Shown here: positions 7,712-14,823 of the stretch, piece by piece
Layout of the letters: every line of letters begins with the position of its first letter
Position numbering within the stretch: the first letter of the stretch is position 1
Assembly (NCBI GenBank): GCA_946405115.1
Contig: CAMJGB010000019.1
Coordinates: forward strand, 1-14,823
DNA from: an uncultured Clostridia bacterium
GTDB taxonomy: Bacteria > Bacillota > Clostridia > Saccharofermentanales > Saccharofermentanaceae
DNA length: 14,823 bases
Direction: 5' to 3'
Program-made: the position numbers and the translations under genes
The notes under the pieces: model-generated
What the model was told of the DNA's origin: nothing
What the model saw: the letters and a program-made list of their open reading frames with translations, nothing else
Database searches by the model: none

Positions 7712-9553
7712 ATGACCAGAAGACTGACTCAGAGAGGCAACATGAATGATCGCATGGATGTTGCCTTGAACAAATTCAGATCACGTATGACATCTTATCC
7801 GCCGGGAATGTGTCCTCTCGTTATGTATCGTTCGATACTTCAGATGTCCATTAACCAATCCTGCGGTAAGTGTATTCCTTGCAGAGACGGACTCGTCGAG
7901 GCAGAGAGAATCCTGAAGAGAATCATCGAAGGGGATGCCGAGATGGGTGCTCTCGAAGAACTGAAGGATCTTTGCAACATGATATCCGAGACAGCTGACT
8001 GCGCAGTAGGCGTAGTAGCAGCGAACACTGTTCTTGACAGCCTTGTTGAATTCCCGGATGAGTATAAGAGCCACATCGAGAATCACCGCTGCGTAGAGAA
8101 TGTTAATCAGACGGTTCCCTGTATCACGATGTGTCCCGCACATGTAGATGTACCTGGTTATGTAGCGCTTATTAATGAAGGCGACTACGCAGGTGCGATC
8201 AATATCATAAGAGACCGCAATCCTTTTCCGACAGCATGTGCGATGGTATGTGAGCACCCTTGTGAGAAGAAGTGCAGAAGAACCATCATCGATCACCCGA
8301 TCAATATCAGAGGTCTTAAGAAGTTTGCAGTAGACAGCATCGCTGCAGATCAGGTCAAGACTCCGACTCCCAATGTAGCTACAGGTAAGACGATAGCAGT
8401 CGTAGGCGCAGGTCCTTCAGGACTTACTGCAGCCTACTTCCTTGCTCTTATGGGTCACGCAGTAGAGCTTTTCGATGAGCACGATAAGCTCGGAGGCATG
8501 CTACGTTACGGTATCCCTGAGTACAGGCTTCCCAAGGCAAGACTTGATGAGGATATCCGCGCGATTCTTGCAGCAGGTGACATTAGAGTTCACACGAATA
8601 CGAAGATAGGACGCGATATTACGGTACAGGAGCTCGAGGAGAAGTACGATGCAGTTTACTTAGGACTCGGAGCTCAGCTTGGCAATAAGATGCCGGTTAA
8701 GCATGCTGACTGTGAGAATGTAGTAGCTGCTGCTGATTTCCTTCAGGCAGTTGCAAGGGGAGATGCTCCCGATCTTACAGGCAAGAGAGTCGCTCTCATC
8801 GGAGGCGGTAACGTAGCCATGGATGCAGCAAGAACTGCCGTAAGACTTAATGCCGAAACAGTAAATGTATTCACGCGTAAAAGAGATGACTACACGGCTC
8901 TTGAGACAGAGATCGAGAGTGCTATGCAGGAAGGCATAAGATTTACGACGCTTTTAAGCTTCCTCCATCTTGAGGAGGATAAGGATAATCCGGGACAGCT
9001 TTCTGCAGTATGGCTTCAGCCTGAGATCGTCGGCGAGTACGATGAGTTCGGCTTCGTTAAGACAGAGCACTCAACGAAGTATCCTTACAGATTTAAGTGC
9101 GATTACCTGATCATGGGTGTCGGCCAAAGATGCGATGTTGCTGTGTTCGAGGAAGCAGGAATCCCCACTAACAGAGGCAGAATTCTTGCAGATACAGCTT
9201 GCATCATCGAAGGCAAGGAGAAGTTCTTTTCCGGCGGCGACTGTGTTACAGGCCCTTCTACTGCCATTAATGCCATCGCAGCAGGTCAGGTAGCAGCTTA
9301 CAACATCGATGAGTTCTTAGGCTATCACCATAAGCTTGATTGTGACTCAAAGGCTCCGACTCCCATGCCTAACAAGTGCATCCCTACGGGAAGAGCTGAG
9401 ATAGAGGAGAGGGATCCTTACGAGCGTAAGAGAGACTTCCTGCATGTTGAGGAGGACATGACACTCGAAGAGGCTCAGCGCGAATCAGGCAGATGCTTGA
9501 GATGTGATTACTACGGCTGCGGCTGTATGGAAGGAGGCAGAGCTCCATGGTAA
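7712..9553 (+). CDS. NuoF-C-terminal/GltD fusion: Fe-S flavoprotein NAD(P)H oxidoreductase subunit
   Basis: This 613-residue cytoplasmic protein probably moves electrons between NAD(P)H and the formate dehydrogenase encoded next. Residues about 25-125 match only the C-terminal [4Fe-4S] domain of NuoF: SCGKCIPCRDG gives C51, C54, C57, and C97 follows in TADCAVG. Residues about 130-535 match the GltD (glutamate synthase small subunit) family. They have a dicluster region with C137, C141, C176, C180, C184 and C188, FAD site VGAGPSGLTAA (231-241), NAD(P)H site GGGNVAMDAART (364-375) and FSGGDCVTGPSTAINAIAAG (506-525). The tail has four more Cys in CLRCDYYGCGC (595-605). No glutaminase or GltB-like gene is near, so glutamate synthesis is unlikely. 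ATG 7712 has GGGGAG six bases upstream; ATG 7742, behind GAGAGG, is a possible alternative. The gene overlaps the next by 7 bases. Confidence 0.87.
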   Translation: MTRRLTQRGNMNDRMDVALNKFRSRMTSYPPGMCPLVMYRSILQMSINQSCGKCIPCRDGLVEAERILKRIIEGDAEMGALEELKDLCNMISETADCAVGVVAANTVLDSLVEFPDEYKSHIENHRCVENVNQTVPCITMCPAHVDVPGYVALINEGDYAGAINIIRDRNPFPTACAMVCEHPCEKKCRRTIIDHPINIRGLKKFAVDSIAADQVKTPTPNVATGKTIAVVGAGPSGLTAAYFLALMGHAVELFDEHDKLGGMLRYGIPEYRLPKARLDEDIRAILAAGDIRVHTNTKIGRDITVQELEEKYDAVYLGLGAQLGNKMPVKHADCENVVAAADFLQAVARGDAPDLTGKRVALIGGGNVAMDAARTAVRLNAETVNVFTRKRDDYTALETEIESAMQEGIRFTTLLSFLHLEEDKDNPGQLSAVWLQPEIVGEYDEFGFVKTEHSTKYPYRFKCDYLIMGVGQRCDVAVFEEAGIPTNRGRILADTACIIEGKEKFFSGGDCVTGPSTAINAIAAGQVAAYNIDEFLGYHHKLDCDSKAPTPMPNKCIPTGRAEIEERDPYERKRDFLHVEEDMTLEEAQRESGRCLRCDYYGCGCMEGGRAPW

Positions 9554-12249
9554 GCATTACAGTTGACGGCAAAGTATTAAGCGTAAACGACGACAGCACT
9601 ATCCTTGAGGCGTGCCGCGAAAATGGGATCAGCATCCCCACACTTTGTTACTTAAAGCAGATTAATGAGATCGGTTCCTGCCGTCTTTGCATGGTAGAGA
9701 TCGAAGGCTATAAGAACCTCTTTGCTTCGTGCCGCACGAAGGTCAAGGAAGGCATGGTTATTTCTACCGATTCCGAGAAGATTACGGCATATAGGAAGCA
9801 CATGCTTGAGCTTATATTGTCCAACCACAAGGTTGACTGCCTTAATTGCCCCAGAAACGGCTTCTGTCAGCTTCAGCAGCTTTGCAATGAGTTCGATATC
9901 AAGGATACGAAGATCGAGGGCTCAAGAAGGCATATCGCAGATAAGCTTCCCAAGGTAGAGAACAACCCTTATCTTGCATACGATCCGAGCAAGTGCATTC
10001 ACTGCTATCGCTGTATCAGTGCATGTAACCGTGCTGCGGTAAATGAGACTTTGCAGAGCGGCAGAAGCGGATTGTTCCGCACTATAGAAGCGCCGTTCGG
10101 CGAGAACTGGAAAGAGACAGGATGCGAGTCCTGCGGTAACTGTGCGGCAGCCTGTCCCACAGGAGCTCTTACTCTTAAGAGAAAGAGAAAGTACAGAAGA
10201 TGGGAGACAAAGAAGGTTCTTACTACATGTCCGCATTGTGCTACAGGCTGTCAGTTCTATCTCATAGTTAAGGATAACAAGATCGTAGATACACAGCCTT
10301 ACGACGGACCTTCCAACCACGGTCTTCTCTGCGTTAAGGGAAGAAGCGGAAGTTTTGACTTCGTTCATTCTCCCGACAGAATTACAACGCCTCTTATCAA
10401 GAACAAGGAGACGGGCAAGTTCGAGCCTGCAACCTGGGATGAGGCGATCTCCTACACAGCTAAGAAGCTTATGGAGATAAAGGAGAAGTACGGTAACGAG
10501 TCTCTCGCAGGATTTGCATGTTCAAGATCTGCGAACGAAGACATTTACATGGTTCAGAAGATGGTCAGAACCTGCTTCGGTAACAACAATACCGATAACT
10601 GTGCGAGAGTATGTCACTCCGCTACTGTAGCAGGCCTTGCCAAGACATTGGGCTCCGGCGCCATGACCAACCCGATTAACGACATCACGCACGATGTGGA
10701 TCTTATCCTTCTCGTCGGTTCCAATCCTGAGGAAGCACACCCTGTTGTAGGTATGCAGATCCGTCAGGCAGTAAAGAACGGAACAAGACTTATCGTTGTT
10801 GATCCGAGATCCATCGGGCTTTCCAAGAATGCAGACATTCACCTTAAGCTTCGTCCCGGTACGAACGTAGCTTTTGCCAACGGCATGATGCACGTCATCA
10901 TCAAGGAAGGACTTGTTGATGAGAAGTATATCGAGGAGAACGCTGAAGGCTTCGAGAAGCTTAAGGAGCTCGTTAAGGATTACACACCTGAGAAGGTAGG
11001 CGAGATCTGCCATATAGATCCTGATAAGCTCGTCGAGGCTGCACGCATGTATGCGAAGGCAGACAAGGCGCCGATCATCTACTGTCTCGGTGTTACTGAG
11101 CACTCCACGGGAACCGAAGGCGTTATGTCGCTTTCCAACCTCGCTGTAATCACGGGAAAGATAGGAAGATCCGGTTGCGGTGTTAACCCTCTGCGTGGAC
11201 AGAATAACGTACAGGGCGCATGTGACATGGGTGCACTTCCTACGGACTTCCCTGGTTACCAGAAGGTCGATAACGATGAGGTAAGAGCCAAGTTCGAGAA
11301 GGCGTGGGGTGTATCGCTCAATCCCAAGCCGGGACTTAAGGCTACGGAAGTTTTCCCTGCTGCGATAAAGGGCGACATCAAGGGTCTTTATATATGCGGT
11401 GAGGATCCGATCGTAACCGATCCCGATACAGAGCATATCAAGAAAGCTCTTACGAGTCTTGATTTCTTCGTTATCCAAGAACTGTTCATGACGAAGACTG
11501 CAGAGTATGCAGACGTTATCCTTCCGGGTACGAGCTACACCGAGAAGGAAGGTACATTCACGAATACAGAAAGACGAGTTCAGCGAATCCGTACGGCAGT
11601 AAAGCTTGAAGGCGACATGAGACTTGATACAGACATCATCATAGATCTCATGAATGCCATGGGTTATCCCCAGCCGAGACTTACGGCTTCCGAGATCATG
11701 GATGAGATCGCATCCGTAACTCCGAGCTTTGCCGGTATCTCGTTCGAGAGACTTGATAACGGTGAGAGCCTGCAGTGGCCTTGTAAGGACAAGACTACTT
11801 GCGGTACGCCTATCATGCACGTAGGACATCCGGTTAGGGGTAAGGCTTTGCTTTATCCTGCTGAATTCAAGCCTTCTAATGAGCTTCCTGATGAGGAGTA
11901 TCCTTTCATCTTGACGACAGGACGAATCCTTTATCAGTACAATGCAGCTGCGATGACGAGCCGTTCGGCAGGCTTGGTAGAGATCGCAGGCGAGGGCTTC
12001 ATCGAGGTTAACTTCAAGGATGCTGAAAGACTCGGCATTAAGAACGGCGAGAAGATCAACGTAGAGAGCCGCCGCGGCAAGATCACTGCTACAGCAAGAG
12101 TAGGACGCAAGGTTTCTCAGGGTGAGACATGGATGCCTTTCCATTTCCCTGATTCGCCTGCAAATGTGCTGACGAATGCTGCACTTGATGATTTCGCACG
12201 CATACCTGAGTACAAGGTCTGTGCGGTTAACATAAGCAGGATCGAATAA
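9547..12249 (+). CDS. fdhA: Formate dehydrogenase catalytic subunit with NuoG-like Fe-S head
   Basis: This 900-residue molybdopterin enzyme interconverts formate and CO2. Order of parts: [2Fe-2S] domain (C34, C45, C48, C62); a NuoG-type His/Cys cluster (H94, C98, C101, C107); two ferredoxin [4Fe-4S] motifs (C150/153/156/160 and C193/196/199/203); the active-site [4Fe-4S] (C228, C231, C235, C262); the bis-MGD catalytic domain; and a C-terminal dinucleotide-binding domain (about 785-895). Formate specificity rests on RVCHSATVAGL (354-364) and PLRGQNNVQGACDMG (548-562), which match the Sec140-His141 and Arg333 regions of E. coli FdhF. The metal ligand is C356, coded TGT at 10612-10614, so this is the Cys and not the selenocysteine form. 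AAGGAGG at 9531-9537 precedes ATG 9547. The start overlaps the preceding gene, and the stop shares one base with the moeA start. Confidence 0.93.
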   Translation: MVSITVDGKVLSVNDDSTILEACRENGISIPTLCYLKQINEIGSCRLCMVEIEGYKNLFASCRTKVKEGMVISTDSEKITAYRKHMLELILSNHKVDCLNCPRNGFCQLQQLCNEFDIKDTKIEGSRRHIADKLPKVENNPYLAYDPSKCIHCYRCISACNRAAVNETLQSGRSGLFRTIEAPFGENWKETGCESCGNCAAACPTGALTLKRKRKYRRWETKKVLTTCPHCATGCQFYLIVKDNKIVDTQPYDGPSNHGLLCVKGRSGSFDFVHSPDRITTPLIKNKETGKFEPATWDEAISYTAKKLMEIKEKYGNESLAGFACSRSANEDIYMVQKMVRTCFGNNNTDNCARVCHSATVAGLAKTLGSGAMTNPINDITHDVDLILLVGSNPEEAHPVVGMQIRQAVKNGTRLIVVDPRSIGLSKNADIHLKLRPGTNVAFANGMMHVIIKEGLVDEKYIEENAEGFEKLKELVKDYTPEKVGEICHIDPDKLVEAARMYAKADKAPIIYCLGVTEHSTGTEGVMSLSNLAVITGKIGRSGCGVNPLRGQNNVQGACDMGALPTDFPGYQKVDNDEVRAKFEKAWGVSLNPKPGLKATEVFPAAIKGDIKGLYICGEDPIVTDPDTEHIKKALTSLDFFVIQELFMTKTAEYADVILPGTSYTEKEGTFTNTERRVQRIRTAVKLEGDMRLDTDIIIDLMNAMGYPQPRLTASEIMDEIASVTPSFAGISFERLDNGESLQWPCKDKTTCGTPIMHVGHPVRGKALLYPAEFKPSNELPDEEYPFILTTGRILYQYNAAAMTSRSAGLVEIAGEGFIEVNFKDAERLGIKNGEKINVESRRGKITATARVGRKVSQGETWMPFHFPDSPANVLTNAALDDFARIPEYKVCAVNISRIE

Positions 12250-13469
12250 TGGAAATAGAAGAGGCGATAAGCGCGTTTACTAAGGAAATCTCTTCTCTTG
12301 ATGAAGGGGAGAGAGTATCTCTTATAAATGCAACGGGAAGGATACTCGGCGAGGACATAACCGCCGGGATATCCGTCCCGTCTTTTCCGAAGTCTGCAAT
12401 GGACGGCTATGCTGTCCGTTCCGTTGATTTGGCTGACGCCTCTTCTGAGAATCCCGTTAAGCTTAATGTAATTGCATACCTTTATGCGGGTGACAAGATT
12501 CCTTCTTCCGTGCTCGAAAAGCCTTCTTACGAGAATTGTGCCGTGCGCATCATGACGGGTGCCATCGTGCCTTCAGGCTTCGACACAGTCGTTAAGCAGG
12601 AAGATACGGATTATGGGGAAAAAACAGTAAGCATTAATAAGTCCCAGAAGGCTTACGTTAACTACTGCAAGGTTGGCGAGGATATCGCTGAGGGTGCGCT
12701 TGTTCTAAAGAAAGGTGCGCTGTTAGGAAGAACTGAGATAGGTGTGCTTGCAAGCCTCGGTATAACGGAAGTTAAAGTTGTACGTAAAGTCAGGATTGCG
12801 ATAATTTCGACGGGTTCCGAGATAGTTGATGTCGGTCAGGAATTAGGTGAAGCCGAGATCTATAACAGCATCGCTTACACACTTGCATCGGCTCTTAATA
12901 AGCCTTCTTTTGAAGCTGTTTTCAGCTCTGTTCCTGACGATGAGGATGAGATTATAAATGCGATTAAGAAAGCAGAAGAGACATCGGATATCATCATAAC
13001 CACAGGCGGTGTGTCTGTTGGTAAGAAGGATCTTCTGCCTAAGGTGCTTGATACTGTCGGCACGAGGGCGCTTTTCGCAGGGGTTAATGTGAAGCCGGGT
13101 TCGCCTACGGTAGGTGCCGTGCTTAACGGCAAGGTGCTTCTTTGTCTGTCTGGAAATCCTTATGCAGCTGTTGCCAACTTCGATATTTATATGGGTCATA
13201 TCGTTGCGAAGTTAACGGGCTGTGACGGACTTATTCCAGTGAGGGAGAAGGCTGTGCTTGCAAGTGTATTTAATAAGCCATCTAACGTAAGAAGAATCGT
13301 AAGAGCTTATGTAAGTTCGGGTGAAGTCAGGATCCATAATAAACGTCAGGAATCATCCGTTCTTTCAAGTTATCTTGGAGCTAACTGCTATATTGATATT
13401 CCATACGGTTCATCTATTAAGGAAGGGGATACAGTAGAAATCATTCGTATCCCAGAGGTGCTGTTATGA
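12249..13469 (+). CDS. moeA: Molybdopterin molybdenumtransferase MoeA
   Basis: This 406-residue cytoplasmic enzyme inserts molybdate (or tungstate) into adenylated molybdopterin in the last common step of cofactor synthesis. Motifs seen are SAMDGYAV (49-56), RIMTGAIVP (100-108), DTVVKQED (112-119), STGSEI (188-193), TTGGVSVGKKD (251-261), KPGSPT (282-287) and LSGNPYAA (300-307). The length and the MoaB/Mog-like third domain (about 180-325) are normal for MoeA, and a C-terminal domain IV (about 330-400) is present. The ATG shares its A with the stop of the formate dehydrogenase gene (TAATG) and the stop overlaps the next ATG (ATGA), so it is almost certainly co-translated to supply the cofactor of the adjacent enzyme. 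A dedicated tungsten role, as in some MoeA paralogues, cannot be excluded. Confidence 0.95.
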   Translation: MEIEEAISAFTKEISSLDEGERVSLINATGRILGEDITAGISVPSFPKSAMDGYAVRSVDLADASSENPVKLNVIAYLYAGDKIPSSVLEKPSYENCAVRIMTGAIVPSGFDTVVKQEDTDYGEKTVSINKSQKAYVNYCKVGEDIAEGALVLKKGALLGRTEIGVLASLGITEVKVVRKVRIAIISTGSEIVDVGQELGEAEIYNSIAYTLASALNKPSFEAVFSSVPDDEDEIINAIKKAEETSDIIITTGGVSVGKKDLLPKVLDTVGTRALFAGVNVKPGSPTVGAVLNGKVLLCLSGNPYAAVANFDIYMGHIVAKLTGCDGLIPVREKAVLASVFNKPSNVRRIVRAYVSSGEVRIHNKRQESSVLSSYLGANCYIDIPYGSSIKEGDTVEIIRIPEVLL

Positions 13470-14500
13470 ACACATCTTTAAGACCGTATTCAGTAGGAAT
13501 CCTCGCGGGCGGCAAGAGCTCGCGCATGGGCAAGAATAAGGCTCTTCTGGAGTACGAGTCTGATACGTTTATCGGCCACGCCATTAAGGAGTTTCAGGGA
13601 CACGAGATAATCATCTCGGCTTCGGGTCAGAAGGAATATGAGAAACTTCCTGCGAAGATTGTAAGCGACGAGAATAAGGACATCGGTCCTATTGAAGGAA
13701 TAAGGCAGATACTTAAGGCGGCATCCGAAGATTATGTCTTCGTATGTGCGTGCGACATGCCTTTCATCACAGGCAAGATCTCGGATTATATCGCCGAGTT
13801 CATCTCATCCGATTACGACTGTTATGTCATCACAGACGAAAACAGAATGCATCCTCTGTGTGCGATATACAGCAAGCGAGTGCTGCCCGTTATAGAGAAG
13901 CTCATCGCGAACGGTGAGTATAAGCTAAGACTCATCTTAGAGAATTCCAGAACGAAGTTTATAAGCCTCGAGAATACGACTTTCGAGAAGAAGATAGTAA
14001 GAAACGTAAATACCAAGGAAGAGTACCGCGAACTTAAAAAGCCGGTGATCTTCGCCGTGTCGGGTTATAAGGACTCCGGCAAGACGTGGCTTATTGCGGA
14101 ACTCATTAATGAGTTTATTAAGGACGGTTTTTCTGTCGGTGTTGTTAAGCATGACGGACACGACTCGATCGCTGAAGCAGAAGGCACGGATACTTATAAG
14201 TATGCCTGTGCCGGAGCTGCTGTCACGGCGATATATTCGGATTCGAAGTACGTTATAAGCGGCGCAGGGAAGACTGATCCTGAAGATCTTATCGATTACA
14301 TGAAGGATTCCGATAATCCTCCGCAGATAATAATATTGGAAGGCTTTAAGTATTCTTCATATCCGAAGATCGTCCTCGGCAAAGACGGGAAATACCCTCC
14401 CGTGGACGAGTCAACTGTCATTCTTAAGATCAACGGCAGATGCGATGCAAATGAAGTCGCACGCATCAGTGATGCAGTGAAGAAATACTTAGATCTTTAA
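13466..14500 (+). CDS. mobAB: Fused MobA-MobB molybdenum cofactor guanylyltransferase
   Basis: This is a 344-residue two-domain protein. The N-terminal half (about 8-190) is MobA, which attaches GMP to Mo-molybdopterin to give the guanine dinucleotide cofactor needed by DMSO-reductase-family enzymes such as the formate dehydrogenase upstream. It shows LAGGKSSRMGKNKAL (13-27), DIGPIEGI (72-79), the metal-binding CDMPF (96-100) and NVNTKEEY (180-187). The C-terminal half (about 191-344) is MobB, a GTP-binding adaptor with P-loop GYKDSGKT (200-207), VVKHDGH (226-232), DTYKYACAGA (242-251) and LEGFKYSSYPKIVL (291-304). In E. coli these are separate genes; no stop or frameshift separates them here, and MobA ends only a few residues before MobB begins. 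The four-base ATGA overlap with moeA indicates coupled translation. Confidence 0.94.
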   Translation: MNTSLRPYSVGILAGGKSSRMGKNKALLEYESDTFIGHAIKEFQGHEIIISASGQKEYEKLPAKIVSDENKDIGPIEGIRQILKAASEDYVFVCACDMPFITGKISDYIAEFISSDYDCYVITDENRMHPLCAIYSKRVLPVIEKLIANGEYKLRLILENSRTKFISLENTTFEKKIVRNVNTKEEYRELKKPVIFAVSGYKDSGKTWLIAELINEFIKDGFSVGVVKHDGHDSIAEAEGTDTYKYACAGAAVTAIYSDSKYVISGAGKTDPEDLIDYMKDSDNPPQIIILEGFKYSSYPKIVLGKDGKYPPVDESTVILKINGRCDANEVARISDAVKKYLDL

Positions 14501-14514
14501 GAAGCAGGTTATCT

Positions 14515-14823
14515 ATGAAACTCATAAATACAGTCGATGCGGTAGGGCATGTGCTTTGCCATGACATGACTCGCATTATACCCGGTAAGGAGAAGGGACC
14601 GGTTTTTCGAAAGGGACACGTCGTCACCGAAGAAGACATTCCCGTGCTCCTTTCAATAGGCAAGGAACATCTTTATGTATGGGAGATGAACGACGACATG
14701 CTGCACGAAGACGAGGCAGCAGCCGTTCTGCGTGACATCTGTACGGGTGGATCTTCCATGTTCGAGGTGACTGAACCTAGAGAGGGAAAGATAGAGATCA
14801 TCGCTGCTTATGACGGGCTTCTT
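14515..14823 (+). CDS. Molybdopterin-binding protein (MoeA/Mog-like), N-terminal part (partial)
   Basis: An open frame of 103 codons runs off the right edge with no stop, starting at ATG 14515, 14 bases after mobAB. A weak ribosome site (GCAGG near 14504-14508) precedes it. The protein begins MKLINTVDAVGHVLCHDM and continues RIIPGKEKGPVFRKGHVV and LLSIGKEHLYVWE. This is the recognisable N-terminus of a clostridial protein family annotated as molybdopterin-binding, whose unseen C-terminal half normally carries a MoCF_biosynth (Mog/MoeA-like) domain. Members usually sit in gene clusters for molybdenum enzymes, which fits this position. The exact reaction is unknown to me, and the cofactor-binding domain itself lies outside the window. 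Confidence 0.82.
   Translation, partial: MKLINTVDAVGHVLCHDMTRIIPGKEKGPVFRKGHVVTEEDIPVLLSIGKEHLYVWEMNDDMLHEDEAAAVLRDICTGGSSMFEVTEPREGKIEIIAAYDGLL

Noticed and set aside
7781..8296. A 171-codon - strand open frame inside the fusion flavoprotein gene
   Set aside because: It is a shadow of the + strand gene, whose NuoF-type and GltD-type cysteine motifs fall in this same stretch. The mirrored protein has no domain pattern.
7712..9553. Glutamate synthase small subunit (gltD) as the function of the fusion protein
   Set aside because: Although the GltD fold is clear, there is no large subunit nearby. The N-terminal NuoF-type cluster and the 7-base overlap with the formate dehydrogenase gene point to a different electron partner.
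10522..12144. A 540-codon open frame on the - strand inside the formate dehydrogenase gene
   Set aside because: It lies wholly within a gene with unmistakable Fe-S and molybdopterin motifs. Its translation shows no recognisable domain and is rich in Arg, Ser, Leu and Cys, as expected from the mirror of a codon-biased gene. No ribosome site was seen.
9547..12249. NADH-quinone oxidoreductase subunit G (nuoG)
   Set aside because: The N-terminal clusters resemble NuoG, but the catalytic RVCH and PLRGQNNVQGACDMG motifs and the bis-MGD domains are those of formate dehydrogenase. No other Nuo genes are present.

Overview
The window reads as chromosomal DNA of an anaerobic Firmicute of the class Clostridia, probably near Lachnospiraceae or a related gut/rumen lineage. 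The evidence is moderate GC, heavy use of AGA and AAG codons, strong AAGGAGG-type ribosome sites, a YesM/YesN two-component pair and an oxygen-sensitive Fe-S/molybdenum enzyme set. Species cannot be named from sequence alone. All nine genes lie on the + strand, packed into three blocks. No tRNA, rRNA, CRISPR array, insertion sequence or phage gene was seen, and no gene-free stretch exceeds 140 bases.

Block 1 (1-3212) is a monosaccharide ABC importer of the ChvE-MmsA-MmsB (GguAB/XylGH-like) type. It holds the 3' end of the binding protein, a double ATPase and a permease. A strong hairpin with two competing 3' arms separates the binding-protein gene from the ATPase gene. An intrinsic terminator closes the block.

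Block 2 (about 3202-7582) is a sugar-sensing regulatory operon: a YesN-type response regulator with an AraC output domain, a YesM-type histidine kinase with an extracytoplasmic sensor domain, and a periplasmic-binding-protein-like protein tethered by an N-terminal membrane helix. The probable promoter overlaps the terminator of block 1. The arrangement resembles the three-component XylFII-LytS-YesN xylose sensing system described in clostridia. The likely target is the adjacent importer.

Block 3 (about 7636 to the window end) is a molybdenum/tungsten formate dehydrogenase operon. It starts with a fusion flavoprotein that joins the C-terminal [4Fe-4S] domain of NuoF to a GltD-like NAD(P)H oxidoreductase. 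A 900-residue formate dehydrogenase catalytic subunit with a NuoG-like Fe-S head follows. Then come MoeA, a fused MobA-MobB protein and the start of a molybdopterin-binding protein. Three successive gene pairs overlap by 7, 1 and 4 bases, so translation is probably coupled. The most unusual feature is that the NuoF FMN/NADH-binding domain and NuoE are absent, with a GltD-like flavoprotein in their place. This suggests formate oxidation or CO2 reduction linked to NAD(P)H through a GltD-type module.
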